62,000 nt of DNA from Symbiodinium natans (Eukaryota; Sar; Dinophyceae; Suessiales; Symbiodiniaceae), in contig CAJNDS010002640.1 in assembly GCA_905221605.1 (NCBI GenBank), positions 108,654 to 170,653 on the forward strand, read 5' to 3'. This document shows positions 35,485 through 44,687 of this stretch, in pieces. Each line of letters opens with the position of its first letter. Position 1 is the stretch's first letter. The notes under the pieces are model-generated. The model was not told where the DNA came from. It worked only from the letters and a program-made list of their open reading frames with translations, and searched no databases. The translations under genes and the position numbers were made by a program.

Positions 35485-38400
35485 GTTATCGGACGCCTCG
35501 TTGACCTTCAAGGAGGTCTCCTTCGATGTGCGCCTTCGCAGTGGGGAGACGAAGCAGATCTTGGAAGCTTGGACGAGTAAGAGGGGCTCGGTTTAGGGTT
35601 TAGGGTTTAGGGTTTGGGGTTTACGGTTTAGGGTTTGGGGTTTGGGGTTTAGGGTTTGGGGTTTAGGGTTTAGGGCCCACTAAGTGGACATGCGTAGCAC
35701 TTCGCTTTCCGCTGTGAGGCGCCCACATCTGGCCACTATGAGTCTGGGAACTTGGTGGCCATCATGGGCCCCTCTGGCTGTGGAAAGTCTACCCTTCTGG
35801 AGCCTCGGCGCAGTTCCACAAGCTCCCTCCGCGCGGGCCGTCGGGCGTCATAATGGATAGTGCAGGCAAAGTTTGGCGGGGTGCATGTGCTGCGGATCTG
35901 GGAAGAAGATGTAGAAGCAACTTGAAGCAACCCTGCTAGAAGTAAGGACATTCTGGCCGCCAAGATTCTTGGCATCAAAGATTCTGAAGCCGCTGGCAAT
36001 CGAAGTTTTTTGTCAGGGCTGAGTGTAGCTTTTTGAGCCAGTGCGAACAATCAAGGAAGTCGGGCGGCTATTCCGGCACGATCCACTTTAACGGCCGCCC
36101 CCGAGACCACCTGTTTCAGCGCGTATCTGCATACGTGCCGCAAGAGGAGGCGATGCCGAAGTGTTTGACTGTCATGGAGGCGGGTTCACAGAGAGCCGTT
36201 TCTCGCTTTCAAGTACTGCAAGAAAAGCCATTCGGTGGTAAAGTGTGGTAAAGGAGGCGCCGCTGTGCCCTGAGGCCATGGAGTTCAACAGCAACCTCAA
36301 GATTGAAAGGCAGGGTTTGGAGATCCATCAAGTAGCAGCTTGCGATGCTGCGACCCGGACAGCCCTATCATCCTGAACTGTAACCGACCAGTCCACTTCC
36401 TGGTTAACCGAGAAGGCACAAAACCCCTAAGGGCCAAGCTAAAAACTTAACCCTGGCTCTCGGAAGCCAAAGCCGTCCAAGAGGCCATCCAAAAGCCATC
36501 CAAAAGCCATCCAAAAGCCATCCAAAAGCCCAAAGAACCGCTCTTGGGAAGGCCGAGCCGCATGACTTGGAAGATGCAGCGGATGTGGCTGGAGCGGCGC
36601 CTTGCGGTTCTTGGACTGGAGAAGGTGAAGGCAAGATCGGGCTTTGAGGCTTCGCGAGGGATGACTTGGGTTTCGGGTTAGGGTAGAGGGGCTCTCAAGG
36701 GTGTTGGGCTTTGGGATGCTTTAGCTTCTGGGCAGGTGTGGTCAGGTCATGTCACCACCGAATTGTAAGCCCGCAGTGCGGGCGGGGATTGGGATTCACG
36801 CGCAACATGGGTGCAGGGAGTGGAGTGCTGAGTACTGGCTTTTGCAGGACCATTACATCGGCGACGGCACCTCGTTGCGGGGGATCTCTGGTGGTCAGAA
36901 GAGGCCCAGCAAGTCAAGCTCGTGGTAGTCCTTCCTGCACGAAGCGGACGTAAGTTGTTACAAATTTTTTGCCAGCCAGCAGCAAGCCCAAATGATCGGG
37001 TCCCGACCCCGATCTCCTCCAGCAGCATTCGCCCTAGACCCTAAACCCTAGAAAGCCCTAGTGAGCCCTCTACTCAGACATAAACTTGGGACGAACATCC
37101 AAGCGACGTGCCGAGGCGACTCTCCCTCGCCAAGCGTCTGGCCAGTGGTGCGCGTGTGCGACCCTGGGTTTTGGAGCTGTGGTTCAGGTTTGCGGGATTT
37201 ACATGGATGCACGAGAATGGCTATTTTACTTTGGGGTCCAAACACGGGCCGCGTGGGTCGGCGGTCGCAGTATGTCGCAGTCTTGCTTAGCGACAGCATG
37301 TGCCGGGTCTCTGCACGGGCGGTGCTGCATGCAACTGCATTCGGTTGGGGTTGGGTTGACGGAGCCCCGGCTCTTCTCTTCAGACTCCAACGTGTTTCTT
37401 TGCTTCAAGGGCTATTGAAAGCACATGTCGACTGCCAGGTGTTTTTCTGCGACGAGCCCACTTCTGGACTCTCAGCCACTGATGCTGAAGCAGCCGTCAG
37501 GCACGGTGGTTGCCTTACGCTGAGTCTGAGGGTGCTGCAATGCTCGTGCTGGCAGGTACATGAAGCATATGTGCGGGTATTACAACATTCTCGTGTTCGT
37601 AGTGGCTGGATTGAATCTTCGGATATGACTGTTTGTCGTTGGACTGGGACGGCTTTTGCTTCCCACACGCAGCAGCAACGCCGATCCCAGGTGATACATC
37701 AACCCAGAATCGAGGTGGCCAAATTGTTTGATGAGCTGTTGCTCATGACATCGGGTCCTGGACGTGCCGTTTACAACGGCAGAATGGAGGAGGGGGCGGG
37801 GGCGAGTTTAAAGAGTGTTGTGCTTTCGCTGGGGAACTGTGCCTAGGATAAGACAGTATTAGCATGCATACGTACCGGGGAGTCTTGGGCTTGCAGGGTT
37901 TTTGGTGTTTGCAGGTGTACGGGCCAAAGAGTTTCATAGAGAAGCGCGAGCGGCGCAGGATGTCATTGGCTATCTGCACAACGTGGGCTTCGAGGTCTCC
38001 CCTGAAGCAGAACCGTACAAGTTCAGACGGTGCATGGCAGTGCTGTCCGGGCAGTGAGAGAGACAAGGTTCCGGTGCATGCCAACCCGCTGGACTTCTTC
38101 ATGGACCTGGTTACGCCCGAACGATCCGATGCCCGAGTAGACACATTTGTGCAGCACTACCGCTGCCAGGCTGCACTTCCCGGAGTGCACTCGTGGCTCT
38201 TTAGTCATTCAGCACAGTGAAGGCGAAGGTGTGAGGGGGGCCTGTGTTCTCTGACCGAGGCCAGAATGCAGAGCACCAGGTGGGCTTCTGAGCCTTAGCG
38301 GTTGCCCCTCATCTGGCTGTGATAGGCAATGTTGCGCCATGTCGCACCCTCTTTAGTATCCGCCCCATCCCCATCCCCAGAACAGTCGAAGCCGATTTAG

Positions 38401-41400
38401 ACCCTGAATTTTACGGCGCGCCGCCGCACGAAATAGCGACATCAAAATATCCTTACGACACCTGAAAGACTTGTTTTTGTAGTGGATCCCTCCGGACCGG
38501 ACAAACTGAGAGGGCTCAGACCAGAGCGGGTCCAACAGCACAACCTGTGGGGTGGTCCATTTGCTCCACCCTCACTCACACAGTGCGCGAAACCTAAACC
38601 GCCCTTTCTCTTGCTCTTTTGGTTACCCTCGCGATACCTCGAGAGTCTAGGGATCAGCTGATGCAGTTCTCGAGAGGTCGCCTCGCGCGTAGAGGCTGGG
38701 CTTCAGGTGGAGCTTCCCGGAGCCTTCCAGCTACCTGGCCCCAAGGCTTTGCGGAGCATTGCAGGTCATTCTCTCTTGTTTCAAAATGCGCTGAAGGGAG
38801 TCACAAAGGGGGGCCCTTGAGGGGGCAAGGGGCCCAATCGGCCCTAAGTTTCGGGGCTTGTGGATGCTGAAAGTGCATTTGTGTGTGCGGTGTTTGTGGT
38901 CGGGAATGGCTTCTGTGGGAAACACAGAATTTGAAACAAGAAAGGCAAGGGGTGCCACTCACAGCAGACTGAGGCTGCTCGAGGAGGTGCACCATCAGGC
39001 TCAGAAGTCACGGGGCCCAGAGACTGCTGCGGCAGATGCCCTCCACTGTCAGCTCTCCGTGATGACTCCACAGAATTTGAGGTGGGGCAGCATGAACCCA
39101 CTGCGGAACAGTTGCCGGGCTGAGGATTGGGTGTCCTGTGTGTAGCACGAGCATTTTGCTTGGAGTTTTTCTGCTTGGAGGGGCTCCGCTTGGAGTGGCT
39201 GCCCCATGCTGCATCCAAGGTGTCTACGCCAGACGTTTTCGCTCCCAGCTGTGGCTGGTGTTCAAACGTCAGGCTGGCATCCGGACATGAAAGATGCGCG
39301 TGCAAGATAAGGGATCTGCACCGGCATACCCCTGCTTTGCACTGAGAAGCTGCATTCCTGACTGCTGGCAGTTGATCCTCCGTTCGCGGGACAAGCGGGG
39401 CTTCCTGGCCGACCTGCTCGGCCCTAAGAGGTGTGCAGCTGCAAGCACTTCTTAGGCTGTGATCGGACTGGCTGCTGCTTGAACTTTGCCTGTGGCAGCA
39501 AGAGTGTGGTTCCAGGGACGCATAGAGAAGAGGGCAGAAACCTACCAAAGCAGCTTTCAGTTTGTTAAGATGAGGCTTGGTGGCTTGGCAAAGGCTGGGT
39601 GGTCGGTCTTGCAGCTGGTCCGCACGTCTCCCGCTGCCCCCAACTGCCTGGAAAGGCTGTCGTGGTCGGCGTTGTCTACATGAGAACGGGCGAGCTGGGC
39701 GCTGCCCAGCAGACGGCATTCTTCTTCATGCCTCTTGACTAAGCTCAGACGGCACAGCCTACACATGCTGCTATTCGCGTTTTGTTGGCCGCCCGCCAGG
39801 CTTTGCATGACTTGCGCTATCGATGGCCTTAAGCGACAGCCTCAGTCAGTCACATCCGCTGTTGTTCAGACAGGCATGCTGATCCATGAGCCTTAGCCAA
39901 GCCAGAACATTGTGAATCAGGGTGCACTAATCCCCTCCCCCCAATATTCAACCCCCCCCCCTACCCCCTAATATTAAAAACCCCAATTATAGTAATATTA
40001 TAGTATAATCAGGGTGCACTACAGCCCCCCCCCCCCCCCTCCCCCCTCCGTGCCTTTCCGATGCATGGTGCAACGCCCGACGCCGGAGGAGCATGCCCGC
40101 CATTATTGGCGAGCGCAGCATCGTGAAGATGGAGGCTTCGGAGGCCCTATGGCAACTTATTGCTATGCATCCGGTAGATGTCAGGTATACGATTAACCCG
40201 ACTGTAACAGCTTAGAGCAGACTCCCACTCTCCTGCTGTTGCTTCCATTGCCAGGTACTTTACAGCGAGTGGGTCCTTAGCTTATGGCTGTTGTGTCGGG
40301 ATGTTTTCATGGGACTCTGCCTTGGGTCCCTAAGGTTGTACCCTTGGGTTTGGGGACCCTTTTTAAACGATCCTCTACGGGAATATTGCATGAGTGCATC
40401 AGAAGGTTAGTTGGGTAGGGTCATGCACCATTAAGGGTGAACATTTCACGAATCTGCAGCAAGCTCCTAGCTGCTCAAGATTCTCTTAGAGGTACATCCA
40501 TAGGGGCCCGAACTTGATGCCTTTGATGTTTAGGACTCGGGGCATTGTGTGGAGGTGCGCAGCAGTTGAGACTTGCTCTAGTGCTCCTTTTCAGGAATCT
40601 GAGCACGCCATGACATGGACATGGGACATAGGAGCCTCCACATCAACGCATCAGCAGCACACATTGCAAGCCGTGTTGTGAACTGTGGCTTGCACTCGTG
40701 GTTTGCATGCCCAGGCATACATTCTCTCCTTCGGTGTGTTGAACACCCTTCAGATGCTGCTGGTCCACAGCAGCTGGGTTGGTTTCAGACAAGTTTCCGA
40801 CTCAAGCAGCAGCTTCGCAGCTTGAGTTGGAAGCCTTCTCGTACAATGTTGCGCCCAGGCATTTTCATCACTGTCCTGTTTGCAATGAGTGGCCTGCCCC
40901 GTGGCAAGCATAAGCATGGGCGTAGGGGTATGTGGTTCTTGCTCTTGCTACGCACGAGCGCATCGGGTCAGCCTTGTCCAGCAGAGGAGATGGCAAATGT
41001 ACGGTGATGTTTATCTTTGGTCAACGCTGCTAGCTGCCACCGGGCAGATATCGGCAGAGCAGCAATGTGCATGTGTGGCTGGTGCCTTCAACGGGCAGTG
41101 TAGGCTGTCAGGTTTTGGTGGGAAGGGCGTGTGCCAAGGCCACCATGAATGCGCTCTATCTTATGGTGGCAGCGATTGCCAAAGATGCCACCACTGCCAT
41201 CGTTTTCTCTTCTCCTTTTATGATCCTTGGCCAAGCATGTCAGTGGGGTGGTTGATGCTGTGCTGTTCATTTATGGATCTGAGGATGCTGTTCTTGCTGT
41301 TCAACGGCTTCACTGCAACTAGATCATCTGTCGTCCCGTGGATGCGAGCCTTTGGTGCAACCGTCTACACTGAGTGTCGTGCTGAATGCCTTCCGATGTG

Positions 41401-42184
41401 ATCCGATGTGGTGCAAGCGCACGAGGGACGGATGCAGATGAAGTGTGTGGCATCAGGATGGGCCATCGATATCTCTCCGGTGGCCTACAGCATCCAACAA
41501 ATGGTGTATGCTGCGAAGCCCCTCGCTTACAAGTGTTGTCTTTATCCTTTGACTTCGCTAAGTTTCGTTGCTCCTCCTTGCTAATGGTTGAACCTAGAAC
41601 GGCAAGTTTGTACGACTGCTGGTGGTGGTCAGGCACACATATGCGGACGAAGAAAACCTCGTACAAGGCAGCTTGGTCGGCAACTATCCCAGGATTGCCA
41701 GACACGCAGCATGGCTCAGCCTCAGGCTACGAGAATGTGATCCAGCTGTCTGAGTACAAGGCTGCAATCGTAGCAGGTTCTAGACGTTCTGTCTTCGCAG
41801 ATCGTAGCTCTTGCACTAGCACAAGCAGCTGTGGCTATCAACTTGAGTTGTGTTTCGAGCCATTTGATACAATGCAAGGCAGAGAAAGGGCTGTTGCCCA
41901 GATCATGTCTGTTGAGTCGTATCAGTCGGCACGGGGGCCAGGACCAGCCTTACACTGCAATCGCCGTGGTGGCGATCTGCTTTGGCATTTTCAAGTCAGT
42001 GCAGCTGATGCATGGCTGAGCTTCAGATTCAGGGTCAGCTGCACCGCCATGATTTCCAAGCGTCTTCTACAGAATGTCCAGGGTGCTGTCATGCTGTTGT
42101 TTTTGTTGCAGCAAGCATGAGCGACTTGAAGCGTGTTCCACTGGCCGCAGCATGCATTCCTTAAAGTACGAGATCTTCTTGTAG
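35485..42184 (+). CDS. ABCG: ABC transporter, ABCG (White/WBC) half-transporter type
   Basis: Domain order is nucleotide-binding then transmembrane, as in the ABCG family. Exons: 35485-35566 (LTFKEVSFDVRLRSGETKQI), 35719-about 35802 (Walker A MGPSGCGKSTLL), 36042-36179 (FNGRPRDHLFQRVSAYVPQE, Q-loop), 36257-36309, 36552-36624 (LERRLAVLGLEK), 36848-36903 (signature RGISGGQKR), 37384-37500 (Walker B FFCDEPTSGLSATDAE), 37556-37598 (MKHMCGYYNILVF), 37691-37789 (VIHQPR with the switch His), 37959-38006 (GYLHNVGFEVSPE), 38068-38168 (NPLDFFMDLV), 39372-39430, 39615-39732 (VVGVVYMRTGELGAAQQTAF), 40092-40153 (MPAIIGERSIVKMEASEALW), 40859-40905, 41139-41243 (MNALYLMVAAIAKDATTAIV), 41284-41354 (LLFNGFTATRSSVVPWMRAF), 41457-41520 (WAIDISPVAYSIQQMVY), 41725-41760, 41927-42015 (YTAIAVVAICFGIFKSVQLM) and 42151-42184 (LKYEIFL, stop). 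All catalytic motifs are intact. It should export lipids or other hydrophobic compounds as a dimer (family knowledge); the substrate is unknown. The gap 38169-39371 must hide further exons. Confidence 0.93.
35591..35676 (+). repeat. Telomere-like array TTTAGGG in ABCG intron
   Basis: About 12 units of TTTAGGG with TTTGGGG and TTTACGG variants, in the G-rich orientation. They lie inside the GC-AG intron at 35567-35718, between the exon ending KQIL-Glu and the Walker A exon. Confidence 0.95.
36484..36531 (+). repeat. 11-bp tandem repeat (CCATCCAAAAG), four copies
   Basis: Four perfect CCATCCAAAAG copies lie in the ABCG intron that ends at the acceptor GGGAAG at 36551. Confidence 0.95.
37026..37066 (-). 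repeat. Short telomere-like CCCTAGA/CCCTAAA tract
   Basis: CCCTAGACCCTAAACCCTAGAAAGCCCTAG in the ABCG intron between the signature-motif exon and the Walker B exon. Confidence 0.8.
38169..39371 (+). other. ABCG linker region, exons not resolved
   Basis: The gene must bridge the end of the nucleotide-binding domain (NPLDFFMDLV) and the first transmembrane part across this stretch. Several frames are open on both strands, including a 291-residue frame on - from 39719 to 38844. None aligns by eye with an ABCG linker. Confidence 0.35.
39915..40045 (+). repeat. 15-bp direct repeat bracketing C-tracts
   Basis: AATCAGGGTGCACTA occurs at 39915-39929 and again at 40007-40021. The 77 bases between are C-runs (up to 11) and AATATT/TATAGTAAT AT-rich sequence. 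The second copy is followed by a C-run of 16 or so at 40024-40045. The block lies in an ABCG intron, before the exon at 40092. Confidence 0.95.
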
Positions 42185-42365
42185 AAGCCGAACTTCGCGA
42201 ATGACCGTTGCAGCAAGGACATCGTTTCGACTTCTCAACAACATTCAGAGGTGAGCTGGCAATGCAGCATTGATCACCTTGTTTGCAAGACATCGCTTGA
42301 CCTCCACAGGCCCAAAGGTTCAAAGGTAGGACGCCCTTACTCCCCACTGTACCTTCTTAGAGCGT

Positions 42366-42391
42366 CATACGAATCATACGAATCATACGAA
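42366..42391 (+). repeat. 9-bp tandem repeat (CATACGAAT)
   Basis: Almost three copies of CATACGAAT just downstream of the ABCG stop. The Tyr/Glu/Ser run read from it is a repeat artefact. Confidence 0.85.
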
Positions 42392-42408
42392 CCGGGAAGG
42401 ATGAGCTG

Positions 42409-43661
42409 GAGTGTTGTCGAAGGCGGGTTTGGCACAAGGCTGCCTTGGCCTTACCGGCAACTAAATATGACCGAGGCCTCAGCACGGCACATTTAGGTCA
42501 GTTTTTTCCAGGCAAAGACCTGAAGTCTGCGAGTCAATTTGATTCGTTGCTTGTGCCTTCCATGGCACCTATAGCTACGGCCACACAAGCTGGCAGCGCG
42601 CTTTGGAGGACAAGGCTTGCCAAAGTATCTTTGGCGGTCCTTCCTTCTTTTTGGCGAGAAGTAATTGCCCCGAGCTTGACCAGTTGTTCGAAAATGAATA
42701 CGGTCACTTCATGCAGAAGCAGCGGATCTGAGATGGCGTGCAAGGCTTCTGCTGGACTCGGTTGCATGCTTGGCGGCTGGCTGTAACCACGACGTGTTTC
42801 CTTCTAAGAAGGACGATTGGCGATGGGCGACCCCGGTCGTGCAGGCATCGCAGGCTCAAAGCGTGCAGTCTGCAGCATTCTACCCACATTCATGTAGGCA
42901 CGTTGCTGATGACCGGATCACATTCCATTCTATCGGTATCTCTGTGAACCCTGCATGATTCGACATTTTGAGACCGGGAGAGTGGAGGCTGTCGGCCATC
43001 GCCACCTTCAAGTCGCGCAACAGAGTAGTGCTTCGGAATCACGGCAGTGAACAACTGGAGACCTTGTGCAGAGCAATGACGGCACCGCGGCCCTCGGAGG
43101 CTCTGCAGAGTGTCGGGGCAGCTCGACGGAAATCGCTTTTGTTCTCGATTCTTTGTTCAAGATTCCGCGGTGGATCATCACATTGAGCTTCTACGAGCAA
43201 GCAAGCCACGTGAACACAGCTGGCCCAAAGGCCTCCTCTACTGATCTGTACTTCTAGCATGAGAATCCATGTATCAGAGTACATTGGGGAGCAATCCTCT
43301 TTCGTCTCTGTGAAAACGTCAAAGCCTTGTAAACCTGTCACGAAGCCCTAGGAAGCGTGAAGCCTAAACCCGTAGGGCGCTGACGTTGATTTCTTGTTGC
43401 GAACATCCGCATGGTCCGGTTGGTCGTTAGCACATGCATATGCACTCTGTTTGGCGACCCGCAGCGTTGACTACCTCGCGTCTTAAAGCTGGTGCCCTGC
43501 GTCTCTTGAGCGGAGCCCGGAAGCAGTCGACCAAGACCAGACGATGCTATAGTCTGGCGGAGGGCACGAGCGCGGAGGACACGAACACAGAGCACGACGT
43601 GTCATCGGAAAACTTGTTTTTTTCAGGAGCTGACGCACTGAGCGGCCCGACCCAGCACTGA
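42409..43661 (+). CDS. Multi-exon unknown protein downstream of ABCG
   Basis: Segments: 42596-42728 (ALEDKACQSIFGGPSFFLAR, then CPELDQLFENEYGHFMQKQR; AG acceptor at 42595), 42811-42958 (DDWRWATPVVQASQAQSVQS), 43076-43257 (STEIAFVLDSLFKIPRWIIT, then LSFYEQASHVNTAG, stop) and 43470-43661 (RLKAGALRLLSGARKQSTKT, then EGTSAEDTNTEHDVSSENLF, stop). 42409-42500 (SVVEGGFGTRLPWPYRQL) is a possible first piece. No domain is recognised. The antisense of the first exon also stays open and looks membrane-like, but the + reading fits better (see rejected items). Two stops mean two genes or an alternative end. Confidence 0.5.
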
Positions 43662-43908
43662 GCCAAAACCTCCTTCGAGGTTGTCGGATGTGGGTGCCAA
43701 ACGACCGCAAGACCCTCTCACTGGAAACGCGCCCTTTTTTTGGAACACCCGAAACTGGCTGTAGAGAATTTTGGTATCTTATATTATGTTAAGACTTCCG
43801 AGAACAAGCCAGGTAGCGCCCGACAGAACCCTAGTAGTTGGAACGCGGCGCGTTCCCGCCCCTACGTTTTTCAGCACTTGCTCAGGCATTTCCTCTTCCT
43901 TGCGGGTT

Positions 43909-43980
43909 TGGGGGGGGGGGGGGTGGGGGGGTGGGGGGGGGGGGGGGGTGGGGGGGGGGGTGGGGGTGGGGGGTGGGGGT

Positions 43981-44014
<34 letters not shown>

Positions 44015-44112
44015 GGGGGGGGGGGGGGGGGGCGGGGGGGGGGGGGGGGGGGGGGGTGGGGGGGTGGGAGGGGGGGGGGGGGGTGGGGGGGGGGGGGGGG
44101 TGGGGGGGGGGG
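43909..44112 (+). repeat. Poly-G tract interrupted by single T/C/A
   Basis: About 200 bases of G with isolated T and rare C or A. On + it reads poly-Gly/Trp/Val and on - poly-Pro; both are artefacts. It lies between the stop at 43661 and the 106-bp repeat block. Confidence 0.97.
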
Positions 44113-44140
44113 ATAAGAACATATTCATATTGCATCCACG

Positions 44141-44405
44141 CCCAAAACACTGGTATTTACAGCGTTTTTCCAGTTTGTACAACGTACCGTGCAAGGTTGT
44201 GGAACAAGACACGTTGTCACTAGCGTCCATGCCTTTTGCGACCATGCCCAAAACACTGGTGTTTACGCCCAAAACACTGGTATTTACAGCATTTCCGCCG
44301 CTTGTACAACATACTGCGGAAGGATGTGCAACAAGAAAAGCATTCACAAGTGTCCTTGCCTTTGGCGACCATGCCCAAAACACTGGTATTTACAGTGTTT
44401 TCAAA
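44141..44405 (+). repeat. 106-bp diverged tandem repeat with a 21-bp partial copy
   Basis: The 14-mer CCCAAAACACTGGT begins at 44141, 44247, 44268 and 44374, giving spacings of 106, 21 and 106. Within each 106-bp unit, matching phrases follow in order: TTGTACAAC, a TACNGNG element, TGTGNAACAAGA, GTCC and GCGACCATG. The two full units are clearly diverged; the third is cut short after about 30 bases. Confidence 0.95.
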
Positions 44406-44409
44406 AAAA

Positions 44410-44687
44410 AGCCACTGCCCTGATGACTTCCGGACATGCCCCTCCGCAAGCCGCCCTGCCATCATAATCCTGTTGCTGCCATCAAACTCCTATCTTACAA
44501 AACTTACCCAGTAGTGTGAGAGGGCACTCCTCCAAATCACCGAAATGACTCTACTTCATGAATAACCCACGCCTGCCAGTGTTTCCTGAACCCCCCTTCC
44601 CCAGAACATGCTTCCCGTTGTAGGGGCGTGAACACGCCGCGCACCTAGTAGTTCTACACCGTAGAAGTACGAGCCCCAAGCCATCCC
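44410..44687 (+). other. Stretch without supported gene
   Basis: Only short, inconsistent frames are present after the repeat block. I see no feature here. Confidence 0.4.

Noticed and set aside
38844-39719. A 291-residue - strand frame
   Set aside because: It overlaps ABCG exons on + (39372-39430 and 39615-39732), is Ser/Arg/Pro/Gln-rich and shows no domain.
42534-42767. A - strand frame with a membrane-like helix (VFIFEQLVKLGAITSRQ)
   Set aside because: The + strand of the same DNA gives an AG-bounded exon with better protein character (CPELDQLFENEYGHF), and its neighbours are all on +. The - reading is the mirror image of that exon.
43779-44383. Poly-Gly frames on + and poly-Pro frames on -
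   Set aside because: They are artefacts of the poly-G tract and extend only into the 106-bp repeats.
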